Assembly (NCBI GenBank): GCA_021442155.1
Contig: CM038221.1
Span: 144,312,264 to 144,376,263, forward strand
Length of the DNA stretch: 64,000 nucleotides
Source of the DNA: Cymbidium sinense
Taxonomy: Eukaryota > Streptophyta > Magnoliopsida > Asparagales > Orchidaceae
Direction: 5' to 3'
The position numbers were made by a program, and so were the translations under genes. The notes under the pieces are model-generated. The model was given only the letters and a program-made list of their open reading frames with translations, was not told the DNA's origin and made no database searches. Shown in pieces: positions 32,950-45,749 of the stretch (position 1 is the stretch's first letter; the number at the start of each line of letters is the position of its first letter).

Positions 32950-35900
32950 TATTGACCTCATTTTTTGAATGAGGTTAACTTGAAAACTTAAAATTAGTAA
33001 TTAAATGTAAATAACTCAAATTGGAATATCTAATTCATTTCTTAACACTTAAGTGTTTTAAATCATAACTAAATTATATTAACTAAATTGTAAAAAATGA
33101 ACCAAAATAAATAATCAAATAAATTAATTAAAACAAATCAAAGAATTCATGAAACTAAATAATAATCAAACTTATCAATAATTTGACCCAAAAGAAATTA
33201 AAAAAATTAAATAAATAAAATTAAAATTTAAACATTAATGATGAAATAATCATATTTAGTTCAATTATAAAATTTGAACTCATGTAGACTTAAATTAGAC
33301 TAATTAGATCACTTGATATAAAATATAAATTCATATTAAAAACCCAAATCAATTGAAACAAATCAAATTAATCAAAATTTTGAAATGATAATAGAACATA
33401 AAAATTCTCCATTGATATAATTTGGTCAAATGTTAAATTTGATAATTAAATTTTATCATAACCCATTGATTTTCAAATTTTAACCAAATAAAATTTGAAA
33501 TGAGTTAATTTGTTAAATTTAAATTATCTAGATTAACCATATTAAGATGAAATATCACTTAATTAATCAATAAATCATTTGACTTAGAAATCATTTTAAA
33601 CATAAACCAAATGGATCAAATACCCAATGCACTTTAAAATTGAAAATTAATTTTAACTCATGTAAAATTATGAATGCATAAACATTTAACACTAAATTGA
33701 ACATTAATCAAAGAATGAAATATGCTAAAATCCAATTATCAATTAGTCAAATGCACTAATTAACCAAATAATATAAATCATTTAAACTTTCCTTGCCTTA
33801 TACATAAAATCAAATGACTAATAAAGAAGTCAAAAGAAGTTCCATTTGCTAACTCTAGTCATCTATTATTCTAAAGAAAACTTAAAGCAAGCTTAAACTT
33901 CTTCATAATAATCAAAATTAAAATGCAAGGAAGAGGCTCATCCAAATGTGAACACTAAAACACTTCACCTCAAACCAAATTGAAGCATCCATCAATTATT
34001 GAAAATGAAAAAACAATCCTTACTTAGTAAAAATGAGCAAACCATTAATCCATTTAAGAATGAAAAATGAAATCTCGTCCATTCCTTAAAAGGAATGGGC
34101 TTTAATAAATGATTTACTTTAAGGAACCATTGATCAAATATCTTTGATTATGGTACATCAATATGCCATCATTTAAACATATGGATCTACTAATCCATAT
34201 TTATTGTCTCAATGTTAGTTTAACAAAAAAATAAAATTTCTAAATTTAAAATATTAACATAATCTTATCATATATAATTTTATTAATGTTTAAATGGGTT
34301 TAATGAAAATTAAACCATATTACTTTCAAACCACTAATTCAATTAATATGAAAATTTGGGAAATGAAGTTAACCAAAAATACATAATGTGAAAATTTTCA
34401 TGATTTAATTCAATGAATTTTTAATCCTAAACTCCTATTTTAATTAAATAAATTAAAATTAATGAACTTAATTTATGGAAATGATCTAAATAACCTTAAA
34501 TCAACTTAATAAACCTTAGTGAACATTAAAATCATTAAAACTCAATTAAACTTAATCCTTAATTTGACCTAATTAGAATTAAACATTAAATAATTCAAAT
34601 AATTAAGAACTTAATTAAATTATAATAATCAACAAACAATCCAAAATTATGAATGAACCCTCAATGGAAATATATTTCTGTAATGAATCCATGAAAAATA
34701 AAATCCTTAATTGAATCCAATAAAAATAGGCTAAATTTAGGTTTTAATGAAATAATCAAAACCTCAATTACTCCCTAATTATAAATCTATTCAAGATGAA
34801 ACTTTGAACACTTGAAATTGGCATGTAACCCCACTTGATAGAAAATTTCAAACCCAATTGATCTCTGGATTAGGAGTTGTTGAATTTCTAAATCCCTAGA
34901 TCAATATTAATTGAATAATGGATTAATGAAATTCATTTATTCATTAAATCATTTAATAACTTAAACCAATCTTAATAAAACATTAGTAGACTCTTAGGGA
35001 ATGTTTATTAACAATCCTAAGGTAAAGAACTTAAATAATTATAGATTTAAAGATTAATGAAAATTAATAATCCATATAAAGAAAAATAAAATAAAAGGAA
35101 TTAAATAAAAGCTTAATGAACCTTAACACTTATAATTAATCTAATCTAAGAATAAATATAAAACCTTAACCTAAGCATATTAGGTTAACATAAACTGAAC
35201 TAAATCAACTTAATAACTTAATCTAGAAGGATAACATAAACATAGGGTTAAGAATCAAACCAAACCAAGTTAAACAAACCAAATTAATTTAAGTAAATTA
35301 ATTTAAATGAAACTAAACATAATTAACATAATATCATGTTAAGAATCAAACCAAACCAGCATTATCTTAAGATTTGAAATTAACAAACATAGGGTTAAGA
35401 TTTAGGGAAAATTAATTAATAAACAACTTAAAACTTATGCTATATCAAATGAAAATTTAATCAAACCTTAAGACAAATAAACTCATAATCAAACTAATTA
35501 AATCAAACAAAAGCATAAAGAATAAAATAATTCAACTTAAATGAAATAAGGAAATATGATCAATTAAATATATAACTTAAACTAAATTAAATTAAAATAA
35601 AATAAATATTGAATAAACACAAATGAAATAATATAATCACGTACATAAGAACTAATAAACTTAATACATTATTTCATAATTAAACAATTTGAATTAAGAT
35701 AAATCAATGAAACATAAAATTTAACCTAAATATTTTTCAAGTAATCATAAATCAAATTAACATAACTAAACTTAATATAAAGCTAAGGAAAAAATCAAAC
35801 TTTAACAAATTAAATGAAATTAACATAAACATTGAATAATGAATCAAGTAATCATAAATCAAATTAAATGAAATTAATATAATCAAACTTAAAGTTAAAA

Positions 35901-38733
35901 CATAAGTCAAACTTCAACTTAAATATTTTCAAGTGAACATGAAACAAATTAAATGAAATTAACATAACTAAACCTAATGTGAAGTTAAGACATAATAAGA
36001 GAAATGAACCAACCTAAATGAAATAAAACTAACATAAATCAAATTGAACTAATCAAAATAGAAATGAACCATGAATGAAACCAACATAAAACAAATTGAA
36101 CTAATCAAAGTAAAAGTGAACCAACTTAAAAAGAAATGAAATAATTTAAGCTAAACCTTAATTAAACTTCAAGCTAATAAAATTATAACTAAAACAAATG
36201 AGATAAAATGTCATTAAAGAAAAGAAAATATTAAATACCTTAAGTTAAAGAACTTAAAGATTGATTAAACATTAAGAATAATTCAACTTTAACTTTATAA
36301 ACTCATTAAACAATTAGAATTAAATTAATTAAAATAAAACAAAGTCAACATAAACCTAAACAAAAGTAAACCAAATCAAATGAAACAAAATGAATCATGT
36401 TAAAAGAATAAACTAAATGAATCAAATCAAATTTAAATTCCAAATTTCAAAAGAAAAGAAAAGAAATAAGATCAATTCAAACATAAATAACATCAAAAGA
36501 ATTAATTAAGATACTTAAGGATATTAGTTAGGCTTTTGGAAACTCCATTAGGATTTAGGATGTGGAATAAAAGTGAGTTTCACCAAAAAAAATGAGATTC
36601 ATTCTATTTCTCATTCTTGAAAACTTAAGAATTACTTTAACCAAATAAAATGAACATAAAAATGGAAATTAAATCACTAAACCATTTGATTGAAACCAAC
36701 CAAAGGTAAAAATTAAACAAATTCAAACTCCAAAGCGAAACTTGAACATAAAGGAGCCTAAAAAAGCCTTGCCACACAAACCCTCTTTTAGATCATTTAG
36801 GTCCCGGACTCTAGACTTAGGTTAGATCATTCTCATTGATTGTGTATTTTATGTCTGTGCTTTATATGTGCATTGTGTATTACTTTTGGATGCCTAGGCT
36901 TGTTTGCTCGTTAGACTAGCTGGTAGGGCGTTCTTCCTAGATTTAATACTATTTTCTATAGGGGACTGTGTTAAATGGATCGTTGTCATAAATCAAAAAT
37001 TATAAAATTGTTGTTTGCTAGTAGGTGCTGAAAAATCTCATAACATAGTCCATAGGATAGGTGGGCTTGGCAAGCAACTAATTCTAAGCCCGTATGTTTA
37101 TGAATTATAACTATTGTGTGTTGTTTGTATTTCCTAATATCTATTTTAGAGGGCTTAAGATTTCTTTTTTTTTTTAAATTTTAAAATATAAATTTGAGCT
37201 TAGAATTAGGTTAGGATCTATAGAGTCTAAGAATAGCAGGAGTTGACCCTACTAGGAGATAGTGTAGTGGTCCCCTGTGGGGCCCGATGGATATCCCTGA
37301 AGAAGGAGACTTTCCTGGAAAGAAGACCCATAGATCTAAACTTGTAGTTCTAGGTCGGGTTGTATAAGGGCAGAACTCGACTGGCCTTATTTTTTTCTTC
37401 AGGTGTAAAGTGGTAGCGCTATTTTTCTTAATCTATGCTGTGTTTGCTCTATGATGAATGCTTGGACGTAGGCTCATAGGTTAATCTAAATTTTCTACCC
37501 AACTAAATCAATAACATAAAAATAAATACAACTCATAACCTCATATAGAAGCCTAGGCATTAAATCAAGATAATAAAATATTTTGCAACCCCGTTAGCTG
37601 GATGTTGTATATATAATATCATACATAATCATCTTATTTCACTCTTATTAATGGAGGGCTTCCATCTTTGCCAAAGAGAATGGGCTTAACCTTTGAGAGC
37701 CTATGATGGAAGAACACCTCTTTCCCTTTTGATTTTGCCCATAACCATTTCTAATTGCATGGCATTAGGCATAAAATGCATACCTATGGCCTAAAATGAA
37801 TCTTGAGTCAAAATTTATTAAAATCTAAAAAATGTGCATTAATTAGATGCATCTTCATACCTTACATGATCTTACGGATTAGGGAGTGAGTTTAGGTTCA
37901 AAGATTTCTTTCCTAAAAATGCAACAACCCATCCATCTTGCATTCATGTAACTTGACTTCATGAATTTAAATACGCTTATGTGGTCTTAGTTGGAAACCT
38001 TCTCTAGGTAGGTTATAAGTCCAGAAGAGTGAGGGATAGGCTAGTTCTGTCAAGTGAGGAGAATGGCCAATGATTCCCAAGGCTAGAATTAGGTCAAACA
38101 TCTGACATGTATCAGAAGCACCTGTAGACTAGGTTCTGAAGCATCCTTTTAGGAATAAGTCTTCAACTCTAAGCTTTTCTACAGTCTTGTGCTGCTAGAA
38201 TCTAAGTCCTAGATTTCTAAAAAAATGATAACTTAAAATATATAAATAAATACCTGATTTAAAGCCCAATCATAGGATAGTTGAAATGTCTACTAGGTGT
38301 CCCAATATCAATAGACATTTCTTACTTTTTCACATTTGACTCTTGAAATTAACTCTCTCCAATTTGGACCCCTCCCAATTGAATTTCCCAAAAATCAATT
38401 CTTTGAAAGCTACCTTAGCATTCTTTAAAAATAACCACTTATTTCATTAATCGAGAGTATTCTTAGGAAGAGACCCATCCTAAGATGTAATTAACTTTAG
38501 AGGCTTGCCTTTATAGAGAACCATGATCCCAGGATAAAATAAACCTTGTTCTACTTTTTCATGTAGTTTAGGGGAAAATACTCTAGTACACAAAAGACCC
38601 ATTAGCCTTAGGAGTCTTTTATTGAAATGATCGAATCCATTATAGGGGAAGCATATTTATCTTTCGAGATAATATGTTTATCCTTATTATCGTATTTGGT
38701 CATCTAAATAAAATATTCCTAACCTCTATGTCA
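32950..38733 (+). repeat. Solo LTR, about 5.8 kb, inserted in element M
   Basis: The + strand start TATTGACCTCATTTTTTGAA resembles the LTR start of element P, and the last 2 kb (36770-38733) follows 7200-9257 with substantial divergence, including CTTTTTCATGTAGTTTAGGG and GAATCCATTATAGGG. No internal region or second LTR is present, so it looks like an LTR-LTR recombination product. It lacks the TTGACC-rich part and the GC core, so it belongs to a divergent subfamily. The flanks are both C/T-rich low-complexity sequence, so a target-site duplication cannot be called with confidence. There is a short palindrome CCATTCCTTAAAAGGAATGG at 34079-34098. No genes are seen across the interval. Confidence 0.78.
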
Positions 38734-39320
38734 TTTCTTTCCTCCGTTCCAGAGGAACACCAACATTTTCCTTTCTTTTCTTTTCTTTTTTATTTTTCAA
38801 TTTAATTTTTGTTTCTTTTTCTTTTGATTTTGAACTTTCACGAAGTTTACAAGAATAGACTTTTTGATTTGGAGGAAGATAGTAGGCTGCATCTTCATAA
38901 ATCTTGAACTCTCTAACTGAGAATGGCTTTAAGTATCCTTTGACACAATACTCGATTTCACCTCTTCTGAATTTGATGCACTGATGTAAAGAAGATGGGA
39001 CCATGTTATTTTCATGTATCAAAGGCCTACTGAGCAAAGCAGTGAAGGATGTATCTGAATCAATTATGTAGACTTGGCTTGTGTCTTCCAATCATCTATC
39101 TCTAGTGGTAACACTATGGAGCCTAAATCCCTCTCACCTTATTCATTGAATCCTCTCAACATCATCTGATCTCCTCAAAGTTTAGATATGTTGATCCTAA
39201 AGTAGGCTAGGGTTTTTAGACTCATAATGTTCACTGATGCACTTGGATCAACTAACACCCTGGAGAGTCTGAATCTACCCATGTTCACTATGATGTGGAG
39301 GGGACGGTTGTGCTCCGTTG
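38734..39320 (-). pseudogene. Aspartic protease domain of element M
   Basis: The - strand has LSRVLVDPSASVNIM near 39250-39210, corresponding to the protease active site but reading D-P-S-A, with the Gly of D-x-G replaced by Ser. The domain continues in the frame from 39091 with QVYIIDSDTSFTALLSRPLIHENNMVPSSLHQCIKFRRGEIEYCVKG and ends with YEDAAYYLPPNQKVYSCKLRE, a near match of element P. A Lys/Glu-rich tail begins near 38840 and is cut by the solo LTR at 38733. The lost Gly and frame breaks make it inactive. Confidence 0.82.
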
Positions 39321-40290
39321 TCCCTAAAAAAGTTCTTCATCGGTGAATGTAACTCCATAGGCTTCTCTTGAAAAGCATGCCTCCTCTCCAATAGTGGTCA
39401 GTTGAGCTAAGCACATTTCTGGATCAAGAAGGGCTTTGATCAATGATTCCTTCATCTCTTTGGATAAGATAAGGGTGTCATATATGCTTAGTTTAACTAG
39501 CAATTTTCTTAGGTGAGCAAGGACATTGTAGTCAACCCTGGGTGGAGCATCCTATGGAGGGGCTTCTTGATCACTAGAACCAATGACTTATTTACCCTTA
39601 TCCTGAGGTGCTACCCTAGGAGGTAGAACTTTGCCACTACGAAGGTTGACTTCAATGACTTTATAAGATAGTTTAATGAAAAGTTCTACTTGCTCATCAG
39701 GTTCACCTACAGCTTCTCCTATAGGATCATCGAAGTCAGATGACTCCAAATCTATCTCAATGGGTGAACCCGTGTGATTTAGGAATGGGTAATTCATTTC
39801 AAAATCAAAAAGGAGTGGATCATAATTATTATAATTATTAGTACTTGGAGAGCTTTCTATAGGTATGAAATCATCAAGATTATCAAAAGTAGAGAGAATG
39901 TAAGTAGAATCAGTCTTCTTCTTCATTGATTTATTAGATTTGGATGAAGGTATAAAGTAGAAATCAAGTAAAGTGAGTAGAGTGAGGGATTTGAAACCTC
40001 CCACTGCTGATACAATACATATGCTAGAAGAAGAGCCGACTGAAGGAACTATACCTTAACTATGGTAGGAGTGCTAAATTCAATCAATGGTTGAGCTAAT
40101 GTGATATCCTGGGCAACTGGAAGGTATCAATGCTACTACTGCTAGGCTTCTGCCTCTCAACTTGTCCTTAGTAACTCGTAAACCTTCCTTAGAGTAAGAG
40201 GTTTGAGTTGTTTCAGACACCTGCAAGGGTAACTTTCTAATCTTAGAAATAATTTTTTTGGAGGTTCAGAATAGGGAGATATCCCAACCT
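39321..40290 (-). pseudogene. gag-protease linker of element M
   Basis: The longest open stretch (40004-39588, 138 residues) is Ser/Asp/Asn-rich with SNKSMKKKTDSTYILSTFD, NNYNNYDPLLFDFEMNYPFL, GSPIEIDLESSDFDDPIGEA and NLRSGKVLPPRVAPQDKGK. The same phrases recur in broken form in element P at 12900-13262. No enzyme domain is evident, and it is probably a flexible part of the polyprotein. It is better preserved than in P, so it is the better copy for comparison. Confidence 0.7.
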
Positions 40291-41520
40291 TCCTCTGTCT
40301 TGAGGAGATCACGTGTATCCCCAAAGATTACCCTAACAAAACTAGACAGTTGTTCTAGTAGGTATTTCTTAGGGATGACAATGGAACCCGACTTGTAGCT
40401 ATGCTCAAGCCAATATTTAAAGGTAAATCAATCTTCTAAGACATGTCCTAACATGCAGTGGTAGGGACAAAAGTTTGGATCATGAATCTTGCCACATACT
40501 CCAACCTCCTAGGCGCTGGTAACTAAAAATCAAGCTTCTTTAAGAGGTTCTTAAAGATCTTCCTCACTACGTCCCTTTTAAATGGATAAGGTTTATTCAA
40601 TTTATAGATAAAAGTAGGTAAGTGATAGTTACCTGGTGGTCGATAAGAATATTACAATTGATGCTGCGGATGGGGACACTGCTGAGCAGGCAATAGTAGA
40701 GGCCACTATGGCAACTGAGGTGCCCGATATGATGGCCGAGGTGGTGGAAAAGGAGGTGGTAGAGGAGGTTGCTAGGCTCGAGGCCTGTCTGATTAAACCC
40801 TGGCTGGGTACTTCCCCTTATCAACTACTGTGACAATCTCTGGCTTTTTCTCAAATACTTTCTGTGGTCTGGCTTGGTTGACTAATCTTAGAAAGGTAAT
40901 TGTTTGACCTCTTCGTGTAGACTAGCCACCTTGTTGATTAATTTCTCAAATGTTTTAATGGTGAATCCTTTAAGCATGAAGGTGACCTGGCCATGAATAT
41001 TCTTTAGTAGAATTTCAATGACATACTGTTCAGATAGCTATGGTTCATATTTTATACTTAAATTACTCCATCTAAGATTGTAATCAATAAGGGACTCACC
41101 GGGATGTTGTTGAGCTACAACGAGATCACCCACAGTTACCCTTTACTAAGCTCTAGCAAACCTTTTAATAAAGAGCTACTCCAACTTAACAAATGTCTTC
41201 ACTGAGCCATTGGGTACTTCAACATACCAATCAAATGCAATGCCTGTCAAGCTACTAACAAAGAGGCAAAATAAGAGTGCATCGCTGCCACTAGCATTGC
41301 AATATTCGGCCCTAAAATGTGTTATGTGCTGTTGGGGATTCCCACTGCCATTAAAAATTTTGAAGGATAGAGGCACAAAGTCCTTAGGGTATTGAACACC
41401 ATCAAATTCCTTTGGGTAGGGTCTACCCTTTGGAACAGATGAGCCACCTCAAGCTTGCGCCATTGCATCCCTCGCCTGTTGCTCCACCATGTGTTTAATG
41501 TATTTTTCATGCATGGAGGT
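40291..41520 (-). pseudogene. gag: gag capsid and zinc-knuckle region of element M
   Basis: The - strand at 41376-41176 encodes MPLSFKIFNGSGNPQQHITH then FRAEYCNASGSDALLFCLFV and SSLTGIAFDWYVEVPNGSVK, the N-terminal part of the capsid domain that element P has lost, plus the shared SLTGI...DWY motif. A knuckle-like motif FCPYHCMLGHVLED then stop (TGA where Cys is expected) is at about 40470-40420. The P/Q-rich linker lies at about 40600-40820 and has produced an antisense ORF that is not real. Gag would assemble the particle. The stop at the knuckle Cys and others make it non-functional. Confidence 0.82.
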
Positions 41521-43417
41521 GCTATCCATCACCATCCTATACAATCTACCATTGTCTCCCTCTGCAGGAATGCATCTAGGATGATCTAAAGTGTGTGCCA
41601 ACTCTACTCTATCAGCTACTATGGGAGAAGGCTGAAACTGGAGCTGAATTATGTAATGTTGATACCACTTCCATCAACTCTTCAATCTTCTTTCCCATTT
41701 GGTCAATATGATCATCATTTTGCCTAATCTGATGGAGGAGGTGCTGAGTTGAATGGATGATGTCATCCTCTTCAACTGCAATACCTTCCTGACTATGTTA
41801 ATCCTTCTAAAGGAAATTACTAGTATTGACCATATGAACTTCGACTCGAATCCTCACAAAGATAATCCCCATATGGATCAAAGCTGACATTTCTCTCCTC
41901 ATAATCTGACTGGTCACTTCCTAAAGTTCTCTCTTCTCTGTAAAGTATTGTGATAAGATATCATCTAGGAGAGTTCTAACCGTGTCATTGACAAAGATGC
42001 ATAGCTGACCGATAGAGGGGCTGTGTTCACTGACAGAGATGCACCTAACACTGCCTGTCACTGGAGTGCTGGCTCTGGGAGGGTTGTGCTTGCTGGAAGA
42101 GATATGCTCGTGAATGCTCATGGGTGCAGTAGTGTCTCTAAGAAGATCCACTACCATGGGGACTACAGAACTATCCCCTTCCCCCTCTACAGCTGCTGCT
42201 GTGACTAGCTCTGATGGTGTTGGTGGTGGTGGTGCGACCATGATGCTGCGGAGTTGTCACTCCTTCTTCACCAATACTAAAGTAGGAGGTCAAGTTGGTG
42301 AACTCATCCTCACCTTTGTCAGTGGAGTAGATGAAGTGGGATCCTTTGGCCATAACCGGATCACCAAGGGGGCTTTCTTCTCCCCAGTTGCCGTCCTCTA
42401 TACCTTTGTAGGAATGGTTGATGGCGGGACCTGAACTAGTGATGGTGGGCAAGGAGTGGATCGGTGTGGTGGAGACAACATAGGCTCTACCCTCACTAGG
42501 GTTTTCCCCCTATGACTGGTGGTACCCATCAACACTATGCTATCAGTCATATCAGCCCTGGTGGCCTGATGACCAGGGAAATCAACTAAAGTGGAGGCCA
42601 TCAACTGCCTGGAAAACCTCTATCGCTCCCTTGTCCCTGATTGAGCTGCTACTCGGGCCTCTAATGCTCTATCACTGTGAATGTGCCAAGTAACTCTCTT
42701 GGGGATGATCGACCTCAGGTCAAATAATGTGTGAAACTCTGAATGTTTATGTGCTCTGCCTACCTAGCGTAATACCATCCATATATGGGCATATGACTTC
42801 CTCCTATCCCTAGATGAAACCTCGTGGTATGTAGGAGGTGGAGATAATGCAGCTATCCTTTGGTAGTTTTCCTCTCCATCTGATGCCGAGAGAGGGTGGA
42901 ACTAGTTGCTAGTCAAAAATAGAGAAACCTCGTGAGGAGAACCCAACTCTGTAATGTGGGATGTGGCATCTATCTCTCAGGCAGAATGCTCGTGGTGCCA
43001 TTTGATCTTGTGGCTCTTATTGCATTATTGTGTGTAGGGCATGTAAGTAAGTAGTGAGAGCTAGATCTACCTGGGGGAGAGGCTATCTCGATAGCCTTCC
43101 CTTATAGACCAACAGAGGTGGCATGCACTGAGCGATGGGAGCAACTGACTGAGTGGGAAATAGACTGATTGGCAGAATCTCAACCACCTTCCACTTTAAG
43201 GAAGGATACTGGCAGAAGGTAGGTGACAGATGACCGGCTTCACCACCTCATCCCGGCTAATAGTGGTGAGGGTCACCTCATCATAGGTAATGCAGGCTCC
43301 CTCAAATCCTCGGCCAAAGAACACTAGATGGATGGAGTCACCCTGAGGGAGGCTGGCCCAATCCAAGGCCAAATCCATCCCGAATGGAATGGTGAAAACA
43401 AACTTCTAAGAGGCCAT
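41521..43417 (-). pseudogene. ORF upstream of capsid in element M (gag N-terminal part or Ogre-like ORF1)
   Basis: From an ATG at 43417 the - strand reads MAS, a TAG stop, then KFVFTIPFGMDLALDWASLP and GDSIHLVFFGRGFEGACITY up to LPSASILP and a stop at 43196. Further frames down to 41921 give Ser/Pro/Thr-rich text, for example PPPTPSELVTAAAVEGEGDS and HEHISSSKHNPPRASTPVTG. The region is GC-richer than its surroundings, as expected for former coding DNA. Ogre elements are reported to carry an extra ORF before gag; position fits, but I do not recognise the protein. The start is supported because element P keeps the same ATGGCCTCT in the same leader context at 11555. Confidence 0.6.
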
Positions 43418-43499
43418 GTGCCTTGACTAAAAAATTACACTTGATTGAATTGTATGTCCGTATGTGTTGAAGTATAACTTGTATGATTTTGCCTTGATA

Positions 43500-45400
43500 T
43501 TTGTTCCAAGAAAGTAACATAAGTTTGGAGTTTTGAACCCATACTCAACAATTCAAATATGTTAAGTGGGGTTCATTGGAGATTTGGATGTTTTGGAGGA
43601 GAGACTTTTGCCATTTGATTTTTGATTTTAGAAACCCATACTCAACCAATTTAGGTAGGTTGGGTGGGTTCAAAATTTGAGGAGAGATTTCTTTTCTTTT
43701 GGAGATTCTTTGCATTTTATGTTTTGTTTGAAAATATGGATAGTTTGAAAGAACCTCTACTTAGAAAATTTTGGGTATACTAGGAAGAGGTTGTGATTAT
43801 GTGTTTGAAATATTTTTGCTTGTGAAGATTTGATTGTGTGATATTTGATTTGAAAATGGGACTTCTTACTTAACAAATTTGGTATGTTAAGTAGAGGCCA
43901 CATGTGTTTGATTTGTGCTTGAAGATGAGACTTTCACTTAACAAATTTGTTAAGTGAAAGACAAATGTGATTATGAGGTAGATTTGCTTTTCTTTGAAGA
44001 TGGGAGTCCCACTTAACAAATTTGGTATGTTAAGTGAAAATCCCAAATGTGTTTGAGATATGTTTGTTTTCCTTTGAAAATGAGACTCTCACTTAACAAA
44101 TTTGGTATGTTAAGTGAAAGCTCAAGTGTGGTTGATATGAAAAATTGGATCCTTATTTAACAAATTTGGTATGTTAAAATAGGGATCAAATGTGTGTTGA
44201 AAGAGACCCTCACTTAACAAATTTTGTATGTTAAGTGAAAGCCTATATGTGTTTGATATGTTTTTTTTTGAAAATGGGACTCCCACTTAACAATTTGGTG
44301 TGTTAAGTGGAAATCAAAGTATGATATGACTTGAGAATGGGATTCTCACTTAACAAATTTGGTATGTTAAGTGGGAACCCAATATGGGTTATGATTCTTA
44401 CTTGACAAATTGATTTGTTAGGTAGAACCAAATATATGCATTAAAATGAGACTCTTACTTAGCAAATTGGAATTGCTAAGTGAAAGTCTAAATGTATGTT
44501 TTTTTTGAAAATGAGACCCTCACTTAACAAATTGATTGAATATGTTAAAGTCAAATTTTATGTTTTGAAATGAGACCCCACTCAACAAATTGAAATTGTT
44601 AGAAAAGTCAAATTCATGTTTTGAAAATGAGACCCTCACTTAACAAATTGAAATTGTTAAGTGAAAGTCAAATTTTATGTTTTGGAAATAAGACACAAAA
44701 AAATTGACTATGTTAAGTGAAGGTCAAATTTATGTTTTGAAAATGAGATCCTCACTTAACAAGTTGACTATGTTAAGTCAATGTCAAATTTATGTTTTCA
44801 AAATGAGATCCTCACTTAACAAATTGAAATTGTTAAGTGAAAGTCAAATTTTATGTTTTGAAAATGAGAACCCCACTTAACAAATTGACTATGTTAAGTG
44901 AAGGCCAAATTTATGTTTTGAAAATGAGACCCCCACTTAACAAATTAAAATTGTTAAGTGAAAGTCAAATTTTATGTTCTTGAAAATGGGACCCCCTACT
45001 TAACAAATTGAAATTGTTAAGTGAAAGTCAAATTTTATGTTCTTGAAAATGGGACCCCCTACTTAACAAATTGAGTATGTTAAGTGAAGGTTGAATTTGT
45101 ATTTGGTTTAATAAGATTCTCACTTAAACAAGTTTGGATATGTTAAGTGGGAATCACACATGGCATGATTTGCTCTTGCAAAGAGGGAAGCTTCAACTCT
45201 AACATATGTGAAATTTGTTAGATGAAGTTTCAATTTATTTGAAAATGGATTCTTCATTCAATAATTTTGAGTATGTTGAATGAGCATGGTTATTTTTCAA
45301 GAATGTGCTTTTGAAAAGAACCTCCATGTGGCAATCATAGGGATCGTTAAATGGAGGGGTTTTGATTTTATGATTATGTGAGTTTCTTGAAAGGTGCTTT
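43500..45400 (-). repeat. Hairpin-repeat array in the leader of element M
   Basis: About 27 units at roughly 60-75 bp spacing, each with arms CACTTAACA and TGTTAAGTG (seen on either strand because the motif is palindromic) around a short loop, often AATTTGGTA or AATTGAAAT. Regular copies are at about 44873, 44935, 45000, 45060, 44813, 44636 and 44346. Linkers are of the type GAAAGTCAAATTTTATGTTTTGAAAATGAGACCC. It lies between the PBS (45749) and the first ATG (43417), as in element P. Confidence 0.92.
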
Positions 45401-45731
45401 TGGAAAGTGTCACTTTATGAAAGAAATTATTTTCTTTAAATTTTATAATGAACCTTGCCTCACCAAGTTAGTGGTGAGGAGGTTCTAAGTTTTTATTATC
45501 TCCCCTTTCATTGAAAAATTCTATTCTCACCTAATGGAGAACCCAATAAGGGTTTCAAGACCTACACGGAGTGAGGTCCTAAAACCTAATGGATGTTGGC
45601 TAGCTTTGCTTAAGAATGAAATAAGCTAACTGACAATGGAAGGAGAGATAATCTCTAGCTCACATGAAATTCAGGTCCACTATTGATGCTTAGAGACAAT
45701 AATCATCTACTAGAGATGGAGGGAGGAACCA

Positions 45732-45749
45732 TCCCCAGCGGAGTCACCA
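45732..45749 (-). promoter_or_regulatory. Primer binding site of element M
   Basis: On the - strand the site reads TGGTGACTCCGCTGGGGA, one base from the TGGCGACTCCGCTGGGGA form. It starts 8 bases (GATTTTTC) after the LTR end ACCACA at 45758. In element P the spacer is TATTTTTC, also 8 bases. Confidence 0.9.

Noticed and set aside
41921..42434. Overlapping ORFs on both strands around 42000-42450
   Set aside because: The + strand ones are shadows. The - strand ones belong to the broken upstream gag/ORF1 region and are reported there, not as separate genes.
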